Below are positions 38,975 to 48,900 of a stretch of 64,000 bases of DNA, one piece after another. The first letter of the stretch is position 1. Every line of letters begins with the position of its first letter. The translations under genes and the position numbers were made by a program. The notes under the pieces were generated by a model that saw only the letters and a program-made list of their open reading frames with translations, was not told the origin of the DNA and did no database searches. The stretch comes from Lachancea dasiensis (Eukaryota; Ascomycota; Saccharomycetes; Saccharomycetales; Saccharomycetaceae): positions 1,802-65,801 of the forward strand of contig LT598455.1 of NCBI GenBank assembly GCA_900074725.1, in the 5' to 3' direction.

Positions 38975-40366
38975 ATGGCGGGCGAGAAATCCGAACAAAA
39001 GCTGTGGGGTGGCAGATTTACCGGGGAAACCGACCCTTTGATGCATCTGTACAACGAGTCGCTGTCGTATGACCAGAAGATGTACGATGCGGACCTAGAC
39101 AACTCTAAGTACTACACTGAGGGGCTGCTTAAAGCGGGGCTTTTGACAGAGGAGGAGCTTAGCGAGATCCACAGAGGCTTGGAAGTCATTCGTTGTGAGT
39201 GGGCTGCTGATTCTTTTGTCGAAAAAGACGGCGACGAGGATATCCACACGGCCAACGAGAGAAGACTGGGCGAAATCATTGGTAGGCACATTGCAGGGAA
39301 GGTTCACACGGGTAGGTCCAGAAATGACCAAGTGGCCACGGACATGAGAATCTACTGCCGTAAGGCCCTCACCAACCTGGAGAAAATTCTGACGAACCTG
39401 ATCGGTGCAATTTTGCAAAGATCCGAGACCGAGATTGACGCCTTAATGCCCGGATACACCCATTTGCAAAGGGCCCAGCCTATTAGGTGGTCGCATTGGC
39501 TCAACTTATATGCAACGTACTTCGTAGAAGACCTCAAAAGATTGAAACAGATCAAAGAGAGACTCAACGTGTCCCCTCTGGGATGCGGTGCCCTAGCGGG
39601 CCATCCCTACGGAATTGATAGAGAATACATCGCGGGCAAGCTAGGATTCGACGGTTGCATCGGGAACTCGCTGCAAGCCGTGTCCGATAGAGATTTTGTG
39701 GTAGAAATCCTTTTCTGGTGCTCTCTTTTCATGAACCACATTTCCAGGTTCAGCGAAGACCTTATTATCTACTCCACGGCTGAGTTTGGTTTCGTCAAGC
39801 TTTCTGATGCATACAGCACCGGTTCCTCATTGATGCCTCAGAAGAAAAATCCAGACTCATTGGAATTATTGAGAGGTAAATCTGGTAGAGTATTTGGCTC
39901 TTTGTCTGGCTTCATGATGTCTTTGAAATCCATTCCTTCTACGTATAACAAAGACATGCAAGAAGATAAAGAGCCTCTATTTGACGCGCTTGTTACGGTG
40001 GAGCACTCAATTTTGATATCTACCGGCGTGATCTCTACGCTGGCCATTAACAAGCAGAAAATGTTTGGCGCGTTGACAATGGATATGTTGGCCACTGATC
40101 TGGCTGACTACCTGGTTAGAAAAGGAGTTCCTTTCAGAGAGACTCACCACATTTCTGGTGAAGCTGTGAGCCAAGCGGAGAAGTTGAAGCTCTCCGGCAT
40201 TGACCAACTAACTGTCGCTCAATACAAGGAAATTGACGCTAGGTTCGGTGAAGATGTAGTTGACGTCTTCGACTTTGAGGTTTCAGTCGAAAGAAGAACC
40301 GCTACTGGTGGTACTGCCAAGTGTGCCGTCTTAAAGCAAATTAAAAGTTTGAAGGAGCAGCTTTAG
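38975..40366 (+). CDS. ARG4: Argininosuccinate lyase, ARG4 type (copy 2)
   Basis: A 463-residue argininosuccinate lyase collinear with S. cerevisiae Arg4 and with copy 1 at 2576-3967, from which it differs at roughly 30 residues, mostly conservative. Many silent changes separate the two genes and their flanks do not match, so the duplication is not recent. All active-site motifs are intact: [35 protein letters not shown]. The conserved glycine in [10 protein letters not shown] is kept, unlike copy 1. This makes it the better candidate for the working arginine-biosynthesis gene of this window. A GATAAG lies about 100 bases upstream. It converges on the FAD monooxygenase gene. Confidence 0.95.
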   Translation: MAGEKSEQKLWGGRFTGETDPLMHLYNESLSYDQKMYDADLDNSKYYTEGLLKAGLLTEEELSEIHRGLEVIRCEWAADSFVEKDGDEDIHTANERRLGEIIGRHIAGKVHTGRSRNDQVATDMRIYCRKALTNLEKILTNLIGAILQRSETEIDALMPGYTHLQRAQPIRWSHWLNLYATYFVEDLKRLKQIKERLNVSPLGCGALAGHPYGIDREYIAGKLGFDGCIGNSLQAVSDRDFVVEILFWCSLFMNHISRFSEDLIIYSTAEFGFVKLSDAYSTGSSLMPQKKNPDSLELLRGKSGRVFGSLSGFMMSLKSIPSTYNKDMQEDKEPLFDALVTVEHSILISTGVISTLAINKQKMFGALTMDMLATDLADYLVRKGVPFRETHHISGEAVSQAEKLKLSGIDQLTVAQYKEIDARFGEDVVDVFDFEVSVERRTATGGTAKCAVLKQIKSLKEQL

Positions 40367-40537
40367 GTTTTAGACAGCTATACTTAAGATAATATACACT
40401 TTATGTAAGGAATTGTAGGGTGTCAACCTTCCGCGAGAGAACTTCAAAAAAACATGACGATATTCCAAACCCTGCAACTAGCAATGTGTACAACTACATT
40501 AGGGACTTAATTTAAAATTGGCAATGTTTGAAACACG

Positions 40538-42133
40538 TTACTCAGGAAATAAGATTTGGCTCAAAGTGGCATTCAGGGCATTTGAAGGGTCACCTTCCCG
40601 CTCCTTAGCTCTCCACCCCACCAGCCCATCGGGTCTGACAAGAGAAGCCCCGAATGGACCGACGCCAAATTTCTCTTGGAATTCCAACTCTTGATCGAAG
40701 ACTATGTCCTTGCCAACCAGGAAGAAGTCTACGTTGATCTCAAATTTCACCCTAGCAGCGTCGACCGCTTTGCTCCAATCTTCGCACTCGGAGAGAAGCA
40801 CAAACTTCTTGTCGAACAAATCTATAGTTGAAATACGCATCTCACTTCTCATAATCCAGGCGTGAGGTGCTCGAACACCCGGTTGGCCCTTCCAAAGGTC
40901 GGGTCTCTTGGCCAAAGTTGTGGTCTCGTCTGCCCCACAGACAGAAGAAGATAGATGTAGCTGGCCTAATTCCATGCCAGCGTCGTCCAGTATTTCTTCA
41001 TCTTTTGCGATCCCCTGGGAAACAGAAGCGTAATCGGGACGAGCAAAGGTCTGCTGATGTCTAAGCCATCCAATAGGCTGCCTTTCATCAGAATAAGTAT
41101 CCAGCAGGGATGGGGAGGCCTTCCCATCAATTACAAATTTTAGCTTCCAGGCCAGATTATGGACGTCGTCAATACCGGTGTTGGCACCGTACCCACCACG
41201 CGTAGGTGGTAAACAATGAGCAGCATCTCCAGCCAAGAAAACTCTTCCTTTAGAATAAGTTTCGCAGATTAAAGCTGCTAAATCCCAATTACCAAATGCG
41301 ATCGGCTTGATTTGCGCTTCACTGAGACCTACCGCTCTTTGAGCGGCTTCTAAAAGCTCACCCGAAGTCCTCTCCACATTGTCTCTGAACATAATCGCCC
41401 ATCTACCATCGTTGTATGTGGTCATAAATGCCCTGAGGTCCGGCTGGTCAATGTCAAACTGCGAAACTCCCTTCGAGAGCAGAGAATCCGCCTCTGGACA
41501 CTCAAAGAGAAGACTGGACAAAGTTTGAATATAACCACGTCCGATGCGCTCAATACCAAGGGCTTCTCGGGTTGAGCTCTTTGCTCCATCCGCAGCAATC
41601 ATGTATTGTGCCTTGATTTTGTAGCTGTGACCAGCGATTTCATCACGAACCGTGGCCTCAACATTGCCGTCGTTTTGTTTGAACTCCAACAGCGTAGTTT
41701 TTTGACGAATGTCGCAACCGAGCTGGGAAGCTCTAGTTCTCAAAAGAGGCTCAAGCTTATCCTGCGCAATGGCAGCTCCCGTACAGGGCGAAAAATGTGC
41801 CAATTTGGGAGCGTTGGGCTTCCCACTCCATGATGATTCCTCGAACCATTGTCCAAAAAGGCTTGTCGCCCTTACCCGACGAAGCCGCATTCCAGGCTTC
41901 TGATGTGGGATGAGATCACCAAGGCCGGCATGTCGGAAAAATTCCATAGTATGTTCCGTGTACCCTATGGCCCTCGGATGTGGGGAAGACCCCAAATGTT
42001 TTTCGATAACAATGCAAGGCACCCCACAGTCCGCGAGAAATAAACCAGCACTCAATCCCACCAAACTTCCTCCTAACACCAAGACTGGTATTTCAACTTC
42101 TGTCATCTCGACTTTTTCAGAGATTTCTGACAT
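40538..42133 (-). CDS. FAD-dependent aromatic-ring-type monooxygenase
   Basis: A 531-residue group A flavoprotein hydroxylase (PheA/TfdB/MhpA-like). The FAD-binding beta-alpha-beta loop is PVLVLGGSLVGLSAGLFL (from residue 16; GGSLVG in place of GxGxxG), followed by the IVIEKH end of the second strand, and the second FAD motif AGDAAHCLPPTRGGYGANTGIDD is near residue 305, with DVHNLAWKL. Such enzymes hydroxylate phenolic or polyketide substrates with NADPH and oxygen. The C-terminal domain has a thioredoxin-like look in this family. It is common in bacteria and filamentous fungi and rare in budding yeast, so transfer is possible. Substrate unknown. ATG at 42133; a second ATG ten codons on is an alternative. 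Confidence 0.9.
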   Translation of the reverse strand: MSEISEKVEMTEVEIPVLVLGGSLVGLSAGLFLADCGVPCIVIEKHLGSSPHPRAIGYTEHTMEFFRHAGLGDLIPHQKPGMRLRRVRATSLFGQWFEESSWSGKPNAPKLAHFSPCTGAAIAQDKLEPLLRTRASQLGCDIRQKTTLLEFKQNDGNVEATVRDEIAGHSYKIKAQYMIAADGAKSSTREALGIERIGRGYIQTLSSLLFECPEADSLLSKGVSQFDIDQPDLRAFMTTYNDGRWAIMFRDNVERTSGELLEAAQRAVGLSEAQIKPIAFGNWDLAALICETYSKGRVFLAGDAAHCLPPTRGGYGANTGIDDVHNLAWKLKFVIDGKASPSLLDTYSDERQPIGWLRHQQTFARPDYASVSQGIAKDEEILDDAGMELGQLHLSSSVCGADETTTLAKRPDLWKGQPGVRAPHAWIMRSEMRISTIDLFDKKFVLLSECEDWSKAVDAARVKFEINVDFFLVGKDIVFDQELEFQEKFGVGPFGASLVRPDGLVGWRAKEREGDPSNALNATLSQILFPE

Positions 42134-43245
42134 TTTACTGACGCACTTAAAGTATAATCTCAGCTTTATCAGTCTAAATCCTGAGGTTTTCCTTTAAAAT
42201 CTTTGGAAATAAACCGCGATAATATTCCGTGAAGGATATAGTTGGAAATTGAAATCAAGGCTACGTGCCGAAACTTCTGCAGTACTTACCATTGCATCGT
42301 AGCACTATAAATACTCTTTCAGTTGCGCGTCCTTTAATTATTTTTCAGTCCTTAGGCAGATTACTGGGTCGATGTCCGGAAAAATCCGCGTCCGAAAGAA
42401 CGTAAGAAAGCCGGATTTAGCATCGGTTGCCTGAATCTCGAGCAACCTGCCGCTAATGGAGAACTGTCTGCTGGGGTATCTCAGAAATGTCGATACACAA
42501 CAACAGAGAGCATACCCTTGATGTCTGTAAATTCAACAAGTGTTTTTTTGATTTCCACACTTTTGGTAGAAAGACGACTCAGATGATAATAACTTGGTAT
42601 ACGCTGTCCCACCTCGGAGAGTTTCGTCACTGCCAAGTCGGCCACCCACGTGCCATCTTTGGTTCTCTCTTGGATTAAGCCATTGGTTGCTCTTTTTCCG
42701 CAACGCATTGTATCACCGGGCGTTGATAAGAAGCGTTTTTTCCCGTGAGGTGGGCTGGACTCTCGATGGACCACAGCTAGGTCAACCAGCTGGGGGCAGC
42801 TGGAGGAATACTCACTCCCATTTCCACATCCTTACTGGGACCGTGAGTGGTGCAAATAAATCAATAAACAGGGCCCTGTGAGACATGAATTTGTCTGTTC
42901 TCTCAATGATATCCAGAACATGTTAGAGGACAGCATCCTATAGGCAATGGAAAGCGCAAGTAAGCGCGCGCTGGACTGACTATAGGCGGTTTGCTGGATC
43001 CACTTCGCGTGGCTCGGACCTCTCCGCGAGACACTTTGTAGTCACTTTGTAGTCACTTTGTACTTTACTGTCGCTCTGATCTATAAAAACGCGACTTTCG
43101 AAGATATCATCTATAACGACATGTTGTTTCGAACTTGATTTAAAACAAAACTTGACGTTGTATATTCACAGTTAAACCGAGTCAGAGTGCCGGCATCTCA
43201 GAATCACAGTGGCTCTTCCTTGACTAGTTTACGTCCAGATTAAAC
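42134..43245. other. 1.1-kb divergent intergenic region; boundary of accessory and conserved arms
   Basis: It separates the accessory arm from the conserved gene order starting with CLA4. A direct repeat, TAGTCACTTTG in about three units, is at 43031-43065. Frames at 42481-42774 and 42594-42881 are not recognised. The right half is the CLA4 promoter. Confidence 0.5.
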
Positions 43246-45843
43246 ATGTCATTGTCAGCTGCCGCTAATAACATTTCTGATTCAGATTTCCAAAACATTG
43301 GGCCAGCCCCAAGACCCCCCGGTGCTTCCTACAACAAGACACAGCCCATCACCAACTACCTCGGAAACTTGGATTTGAGCGAAAAGCGTGATGGGAGTGG
43401 CTCCTCATCCCGCGAAAATCGGCTAGCCCGCGCGACTTTCAGCAAGAAAAGTGGTTGGATACAGTACAAGGATGACGGATTGTTGTCCTTTTTATGGCAG
43501 AAACGGTTCATGGTTCTTAGCGACTCGTACTTGACACTGTACAAGAATGAGCCACGGTCGGTTAATGAGGATCCAGTTTTGCAAGTACCACTTACGACTA
43601 TTGTGAGTGTTAGTCGGACACAATTAAAACAAAACTGCTTTGAAGTGGTGAGGAATCATGACCGAGGCTCCAGCGGTGGTTCTGGGAATTCCAGTCTTGC
43701 TGGCGCAGGGAATGGCACATCTGGAAGCTCCTCTTCATTAGCTTCGTCAAGCTCCGACTATAATCGGAAGACCATGTACATTTCAACAAAAACGGAGATC
43801 GAGCTTCACTCGTGGCTGGACGCGATTTTTGCCAAATGTCCTTTATTGAGCGGAGTTTCCTCACCGACAAACTTTACCCACAAAGTCCACGTCGGTTTCG
43901 ACCCCGAGACAGGTTCTTTTGTCGGAATGCCCTCTAACTGGGAAAAACTTCTAAAACATTCACGAATTACGGGCGAGGATTGGAATAACAACTCTGCAGC
44001 CGTGATCCAAGTGTTACAATTTTATCAGGAGTATAACGGTGCAGGAAATGGTACCAGTACAGGTACTGGGCCGAACGCCGGTGCTGGCATCAGTAACGCT
44101 TCTGCTGCGTCTTCATCGTCCTCCTTACCAGGAAGCCGCAACCCTAACGCCACCATCACATCTAAGTCCAGCCAACAGAGCTTAACAGATATGCACCCAC
44201 AACGAAAACCACCAAGTCCGCCTTCTCTGGCTGATCCTCGTCGTCCAAATCTACAGGTATCAACATCTAACCAGCATGGTCGAAGTCCTCAACAACCATA
44301 TGCAAAACCTCTCAATTATTCCCTATCATCACCTTCGCAAGGCAGACCTCCACAGTCGCATTTACCATCAGCCTCCGTCTCTGCGCAAGGGGTAACGCTT
44401 GCCCAAAAATCTACCCATGGCTCATGGAAACAACAAACTTCTCCAACGCCACTACAAGTTAAAAAGACACCCACTAAACGACCTCTTCTGCCGCAGCAAG
44501 ATCCATCGCGTACTCAGCATAACATGCAAAATCCATACGCTCCAAAGCCTGCACTATCTCAATCTGCTAACAGCTCGAAGGAAATTCTGAACCAAAGACG
44601 AGGACCACAGCTGCCAAGCAACTCGTCGTATAATGGTAACACCAGTCCGCCTCCTCGGCTCCATCCTCAAAGAGCTGCGCCTTCTGCGCCTTCTGCGCCA
44701 AAATCCCCCGCAGAGGCAAGCGCCAGTACCGCGGCTGCTCTCGCTATGCGTCAGGATCCCAAGTCGGAGGCCGGTCATAACCATCTTCAGCCAACCAGGG
44801 ATGCCCCAAAGAAACCTGATATATCCAAGGGCCCACACCCGAAGAATGACGTTGGCGTAACAAAGCAACGTAAACCTTCTAAACCTACCATGTCCAACGC
44901 CGAAATCATGAGAAAATTGAAAAGCGTAACTTTCAGTACTGATCCAAGCTCCCATTTCCAAATGATCGAAAAGGCAGGGCAAGGCGCCAGCGGTTCTGTT
45001 TATTTGGCGAAAAGAACTCAGTTGCCGGTCTACGGCGATGGATACTTAAATGATCAGATTGGCGAACAACATATCGGGGATAAAGTGGCTATAAAACAGA
45101 TGATTCTCTCTAAGCAGCCCAGAAAGGAATTGATAGTGAATGAGATTTCGGTGATGAAAGATTCTCAACACAAAAATATTGTGAATTTCCTGGAAGCATA
45201 CTTAAAGACCGAGGACGATTTGTGGGTGGTGATGGAGTACATGGAGGGCGGATCGCTCACAGATTTGATAGAAAACAGTCCTACAAATGGAAGCAACTAT
45301 TCACCCTTAACAGAACCTCAAATTGCCTATATTGTACGGGAAACTTGTCAAGGCTTGAAATTTTTACATGATAAACATATCATTCACAGGGATATCAAAT
45401 CAGACAATGTGTTGTTAGACATAAGATCCAGAGTCAAGATAACTGACTTTGGATTTTGTGCGAAACTTACAGACAAACGGAGCAAAAGGGCCACAATGGT
45501 AGGCACACCGTACTGGATGGCCCCAGAAGTTGTTAAACAGCGGGAATACGACGAGAAAGTGGACGTGTGGTCCTTAGGGATTATGGCGATAGAAATGCTG
45601 GAAGGTGAGCCACCGTACTTGAACGAAGATCCGTTGAAAGCGCTCTACCTCATTGCCACAAATGGAACACCAAAGCTTAAGCAACCTGAAGGCCTTTCTT
45701 TGAAAATCAAAAGATTCTTAAGTGTTTGCCTCTGTGTCGACGTTAAATACCGAGCATCAACCGAAGAACTACTGCATCACAGCTTTTTTGATATAAGTTG
45801 CGACCCCTCTGACTTGAGTCCTCTTCTCGATTGGAAGAGGTGA
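43246..45843 (+). CDS. CLA4: PAK-family protein kinase Cla4 (ancestor of Cla4/Skm1)
   Basis: An 865-residue p21-activated kinase acting with Cdc42 in budding and septin assembly. A PH domain spans about residues 68-197 (SGWIQYKDD... to LDAIFAKC) with a Gly/Ser-rich insertion at about 141-170. A CRIB/PBD motif follows at about 206-225 ([19 protein letters not shown]). A long Pro/Ser/Gln-rich linker leads to the kinase domain from about 570: [36 protein letters not shown] and [12 protein letters not shown]. cerevisiae Cla4 has 842 residues. The PH plus CRIB plus kinase order distinguishes it from Ste20. In duplicated yeasts CLA4 and SKM1 are both descended from this gene. Confidence 0.97.
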   Translation: MSLSAAANNISDSDFQNIGPAPRPPGASYNKTQPITNYLGNLDLSEKRDGSGSSSRENRLARATFSKKSGWIQYKDDGLLSFLWQKRFMVLSDSYLTLYKNEPRSVNEDPVLQVPLTTIVSVSRTQLKQNCFEVVRNHDRGSSGGSGNSSLAGAGNGTSGSSSSLASSSSDYNRKTMYISTKTEIELHSWLDAIFAKCPLLSGVSSPTNFTHKVHVGFDPETGSFVGMPSNWEKLLKHSRITGEDWNNNSAAVIQVLQFYQEYNGAGNGTSTGTGPNAGAGISNASAASSSSSLPGSRNPNATITSKSSQQSLTDMHPQRKPPSPPSLADPRRPNLQVSTSNQHGRSPQQPYAKPLNYSLSSPSQGRPPQSHLPSASVSAQGVTLAQKSTHGSWKQQTSPTPLQVKKTPTKRPLLPQQDPSRTQHNMQNPYAPKPALSQSANSSKEILNQRRGPQLPSNSSYNGNTSPPPRLHPQRAAPSAPSAPKSPAEASASTAAALAMRQDPKSEAGHNHLQPTRDAPKKPDISKGPHPKNDVGVTKQRKPSKPTMSNAEIMRKLKSVTFSTDPSSHFQMIEKAGQGASGSVYLAKRTQLPVYGDGYLNDQIGEQHIGDKVAIKQMILSKQPRKELIVNEISVMKDSQHKNIVNFLEAYLKTEDDLWVVMEYMEGGSLTDLIENSPTNGSNYSPLTEPQIAYIVRETCQGLKFLHDKHIIHRDIKSDNVLLDIRSRVKITDFGFCAKLTDKRSKRATMVGTPYWMAPEVVKQREYDEKVDVWSLGIMAIEMLEGEPPYLNEDPLKALYLIATNGTPKLKQPEGLSLKIKRFLSVCLCVDVKYRASTEELLHHSFFDISCDPSDLSPLLDWKR

Positions 45844-45936
45844 GGATTTCAGGCGTTGGGAGCTTAGGACACTTCTTTCCTAATAATTAGTATTCATTAA
45901 AATGGTATTTTCTAGTGTAAGCTTTAATCTAAGCAC

Positions 45937-48900
45937 CTACGTAGGAAGTCTTGTAAAATTCAAAGAGAGCTCTTGAACAATCGTCTGTAATCCTGGAATT
46001 TTATGAGAAGCTGGGATGGCCCTCAATACGAGAGGGTAGAGAATTTGCAGAGTTGCGACAGTTTGGCTATCAAAGGAGTCTTTTCCCTTAGCACAGACGC
46101 ATTTGAGAACTTGATTCAGACCGTTGAGCACTAAGAGCATTTCCAGTTTCATTCCCTTGGGGACCGGTTTACGGTTAAGGAGTTCGACGTCGGATATGTA
46201 TCTACGCATAATAAAGGCATATCGTGAGACCATGAATGGAACACAAATTGGTTGTAACCTATCGTAACCAGCTTCATCAAAGATAGTAAATTCCATCAAG
46301 GTGCGAAGACACATAGAGGCTGCCCTATATTTGCTTAAAGAAATTTGATCTGCAGTTGATCCCAGAACGTCATCAAAAGGGAACTCAGCTAATTTCACAG
46401 CAACTTCATCTAGTGAATCAGTAGATTTAATAATAGCATCTTCAATTTCATCAACTTCATGGAAGAAGGAACCGGCCCATACAGCCGAGACAAAGATTTC
46501 GAGTTGTTTGTTTGTAGGGAATTTTGGGCCCAAACTCTTGAGAAGAATATCCTTATAACAAGCAAATTCTTCCATATCGTTTGCTTCCGTAGCGCTATCA
46601 ATGTCAGTGCTCACTCTTTTTAGCGGGGTAACTGCCACCTCAACGAAAATGCTATAAAACGAATCCCGAACATCTTCTGGCACTGCACTCTCAGCCTTTC
46701 TATTGTTTAAGAATGTCAGAACTTTTTGGCAAAGCAAGCGAAAGCATCTGGACGACCTAACCCACAAGGTCTCCGAGGTACCCTTGCTCCCCCCAATTAA
46801 AGACTTTGAAACAATGGGAACGCTTAGGTTTTTCAATAATTTGAGAAGTCTTTTGGAATTGACAAACTGCTCGTCAACCTCAGCAAAGCTTTCAAGACGC
46901 TTAGCCAAGTATTCACAAAATTCATAGCTTATAGCCTCGAATGAAGGAATTCTCTTCCTTGCGGTTGAGCTCAACCTCGGCCCTAATTTATTTTCGATCC
47001 TGGCTCTAGTTTCAAAAGGTAGCGCAACAATGGTACTGATTTGGGTCAAGATCAAGAGCTCAACTTGTAAAGGCTGCTGCAGCTCAAAAACTTTAACAGA
47101 ATCGAGAACTGTCTTTTGCAGTGTGGACGGCTTCTGATTATCAGATGAAAACTCGGGCAACAAGGGATATCTTGCAGCACAGTTCATTACATTAAATATC
47201 GTCTCGACTTTTTGGCAATCCAGTAGATTTCTTGAGTTAAGCAGCTGGTGCAAGAACGGATAGCAAGTTAAGAGCTCCCCTATGCACTCGAAATTAGTTT
47301 TGCCTTTGAATTCCGACTTCAATGAGTCGCTGTAAACCATGTTATAACTACTCCATGTTTCATAGAGCTCCAGAACAATTGTATCAGGAAGGGCCTCGAC
47401 AGGAAGCATTGCCTCCAATAAACATCTAAGATTTTTTAAGACAACAAAAGAGAGCTCAAAAGATGGGATTTGCAGGAGCTTTGCCACATAGCGGACCAGC
47501 AACTCCCATGCGCTTTCTAAATTTGGAATTATTGAAAAATCGGAGAAGTACAAAGAAAACAATTGGATCAAGCCCTTTAGAGTTAAATTGATGAATTCAA
47601 CGCTTTTAAGATATTGGTCAGAGCTGCCACCTTGGAGTAGCAGCGGTGCGAGTACTTCATGAATTACAAGCTCCCAAGGTGGAAAGGACGATGAATGAGA
47701 ATCTACAATCCTAAAAAACGTTTGGATTGCGCCATTTTTGACCTCAATTCTTTCGTCGGCAGTACATTCAACCAGCTTTTTGAGAAGATAAAGCCACAAA
47801 GCATAGTACATTTCACGAGTTTCGTCCCCATAAGCCATGATTAATCTAGCGAGATTGCCATTTTCTACGCTAGCAACAAATTCAGACCTTTGTGAAGCTG
47901 AAAATTGTTCCTTTCCCTTTGAAATACTCGTCCTGAGATAGTCTCCGATCAACCAAAACTGGCTAATCGACGAGAAGGATATATTCAAATCCCTTTCCTG
48001 TCTGACAAAGTTAAGAAGCGTGTCAATTACACTTTTGAGGCTGCTTAATGGTAAGGTTTGCAAAAAATCATCAAATATCAGCTTGAAAACGTCAAATGAT
48101 ACTTGAATCATCCCTTTGTGCTTGGCTGAAATCAAATCTAGAATAGAGCTGTCTTCTTCAAGAATTGAAGACTCTAGAGCAGCATTTTCATGTATCATCT
48201 CAAATGGGGAATTGATAATTCTAAAAACCATACCCCAAGTAGTTTGCATCGAATCTCCAAATACATCCAGTAGTCCCTTGAGCGTTCGCAAGGCTTGGAA
48301 GATGATATCGCACTCAGTTTCGATAAATCCGTTATGAACAGCCTCTCTATTCCGCTCTAGCCTTAATATCTTTTCAATCAGCTTAACTAAGGTCGTCAAC
48401 AGTTTTTGCTCGACCATCTCAGGCGTCAGACTTGACGAGGGCTCAAGCTCACTAGATTCCAAGGCAGCTTGAGCGACGACATTATTAAGTGTATCAACAG
48501 AGCACAAACGCAGCGTCTCGTTATCGTAGATTCTACTAGATGCTTCTTGGATCAGATGACCAATAATCAAATCCCAACTGCTTACATCTTTTTTCTCCTT
48601 GAGTAACCTAGACATGTTAAGGCGGCTAAGCTCCCCAAGCTGAACGAGAAAAAAGTCTTCATTATAAGCGCAATTCAATATTTTGCCATCACTACTCGTT
48701 GGCAATTGTCCCTCTACATCTCCATTTTTTTTTTTTTGAAGGGCACAGTTGGTTGATTCCTTGATTATAGCTTGAACTAAAATGATGAAGCCTGTGTTGG
48801 AATAGTTTTGTGTACTCTCACAAAATTTCACAATGCTGGTTTTCGCTGCATTGATATCAGAGCTCGTCACCTGGGAGCTTTGGGAGTTGTTTAAAATTGA

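Noticed and set aside
38975-42133. Lyase plus flavin monooxygenase as a nitrosuccinate-type (CreD/CreE) pair making nitrite
   Set aside because: The lyase is a plain Arg4 with intact argininosuccinate motifs, and the monooxygenase belongs to the aromatic hydroxylase group.
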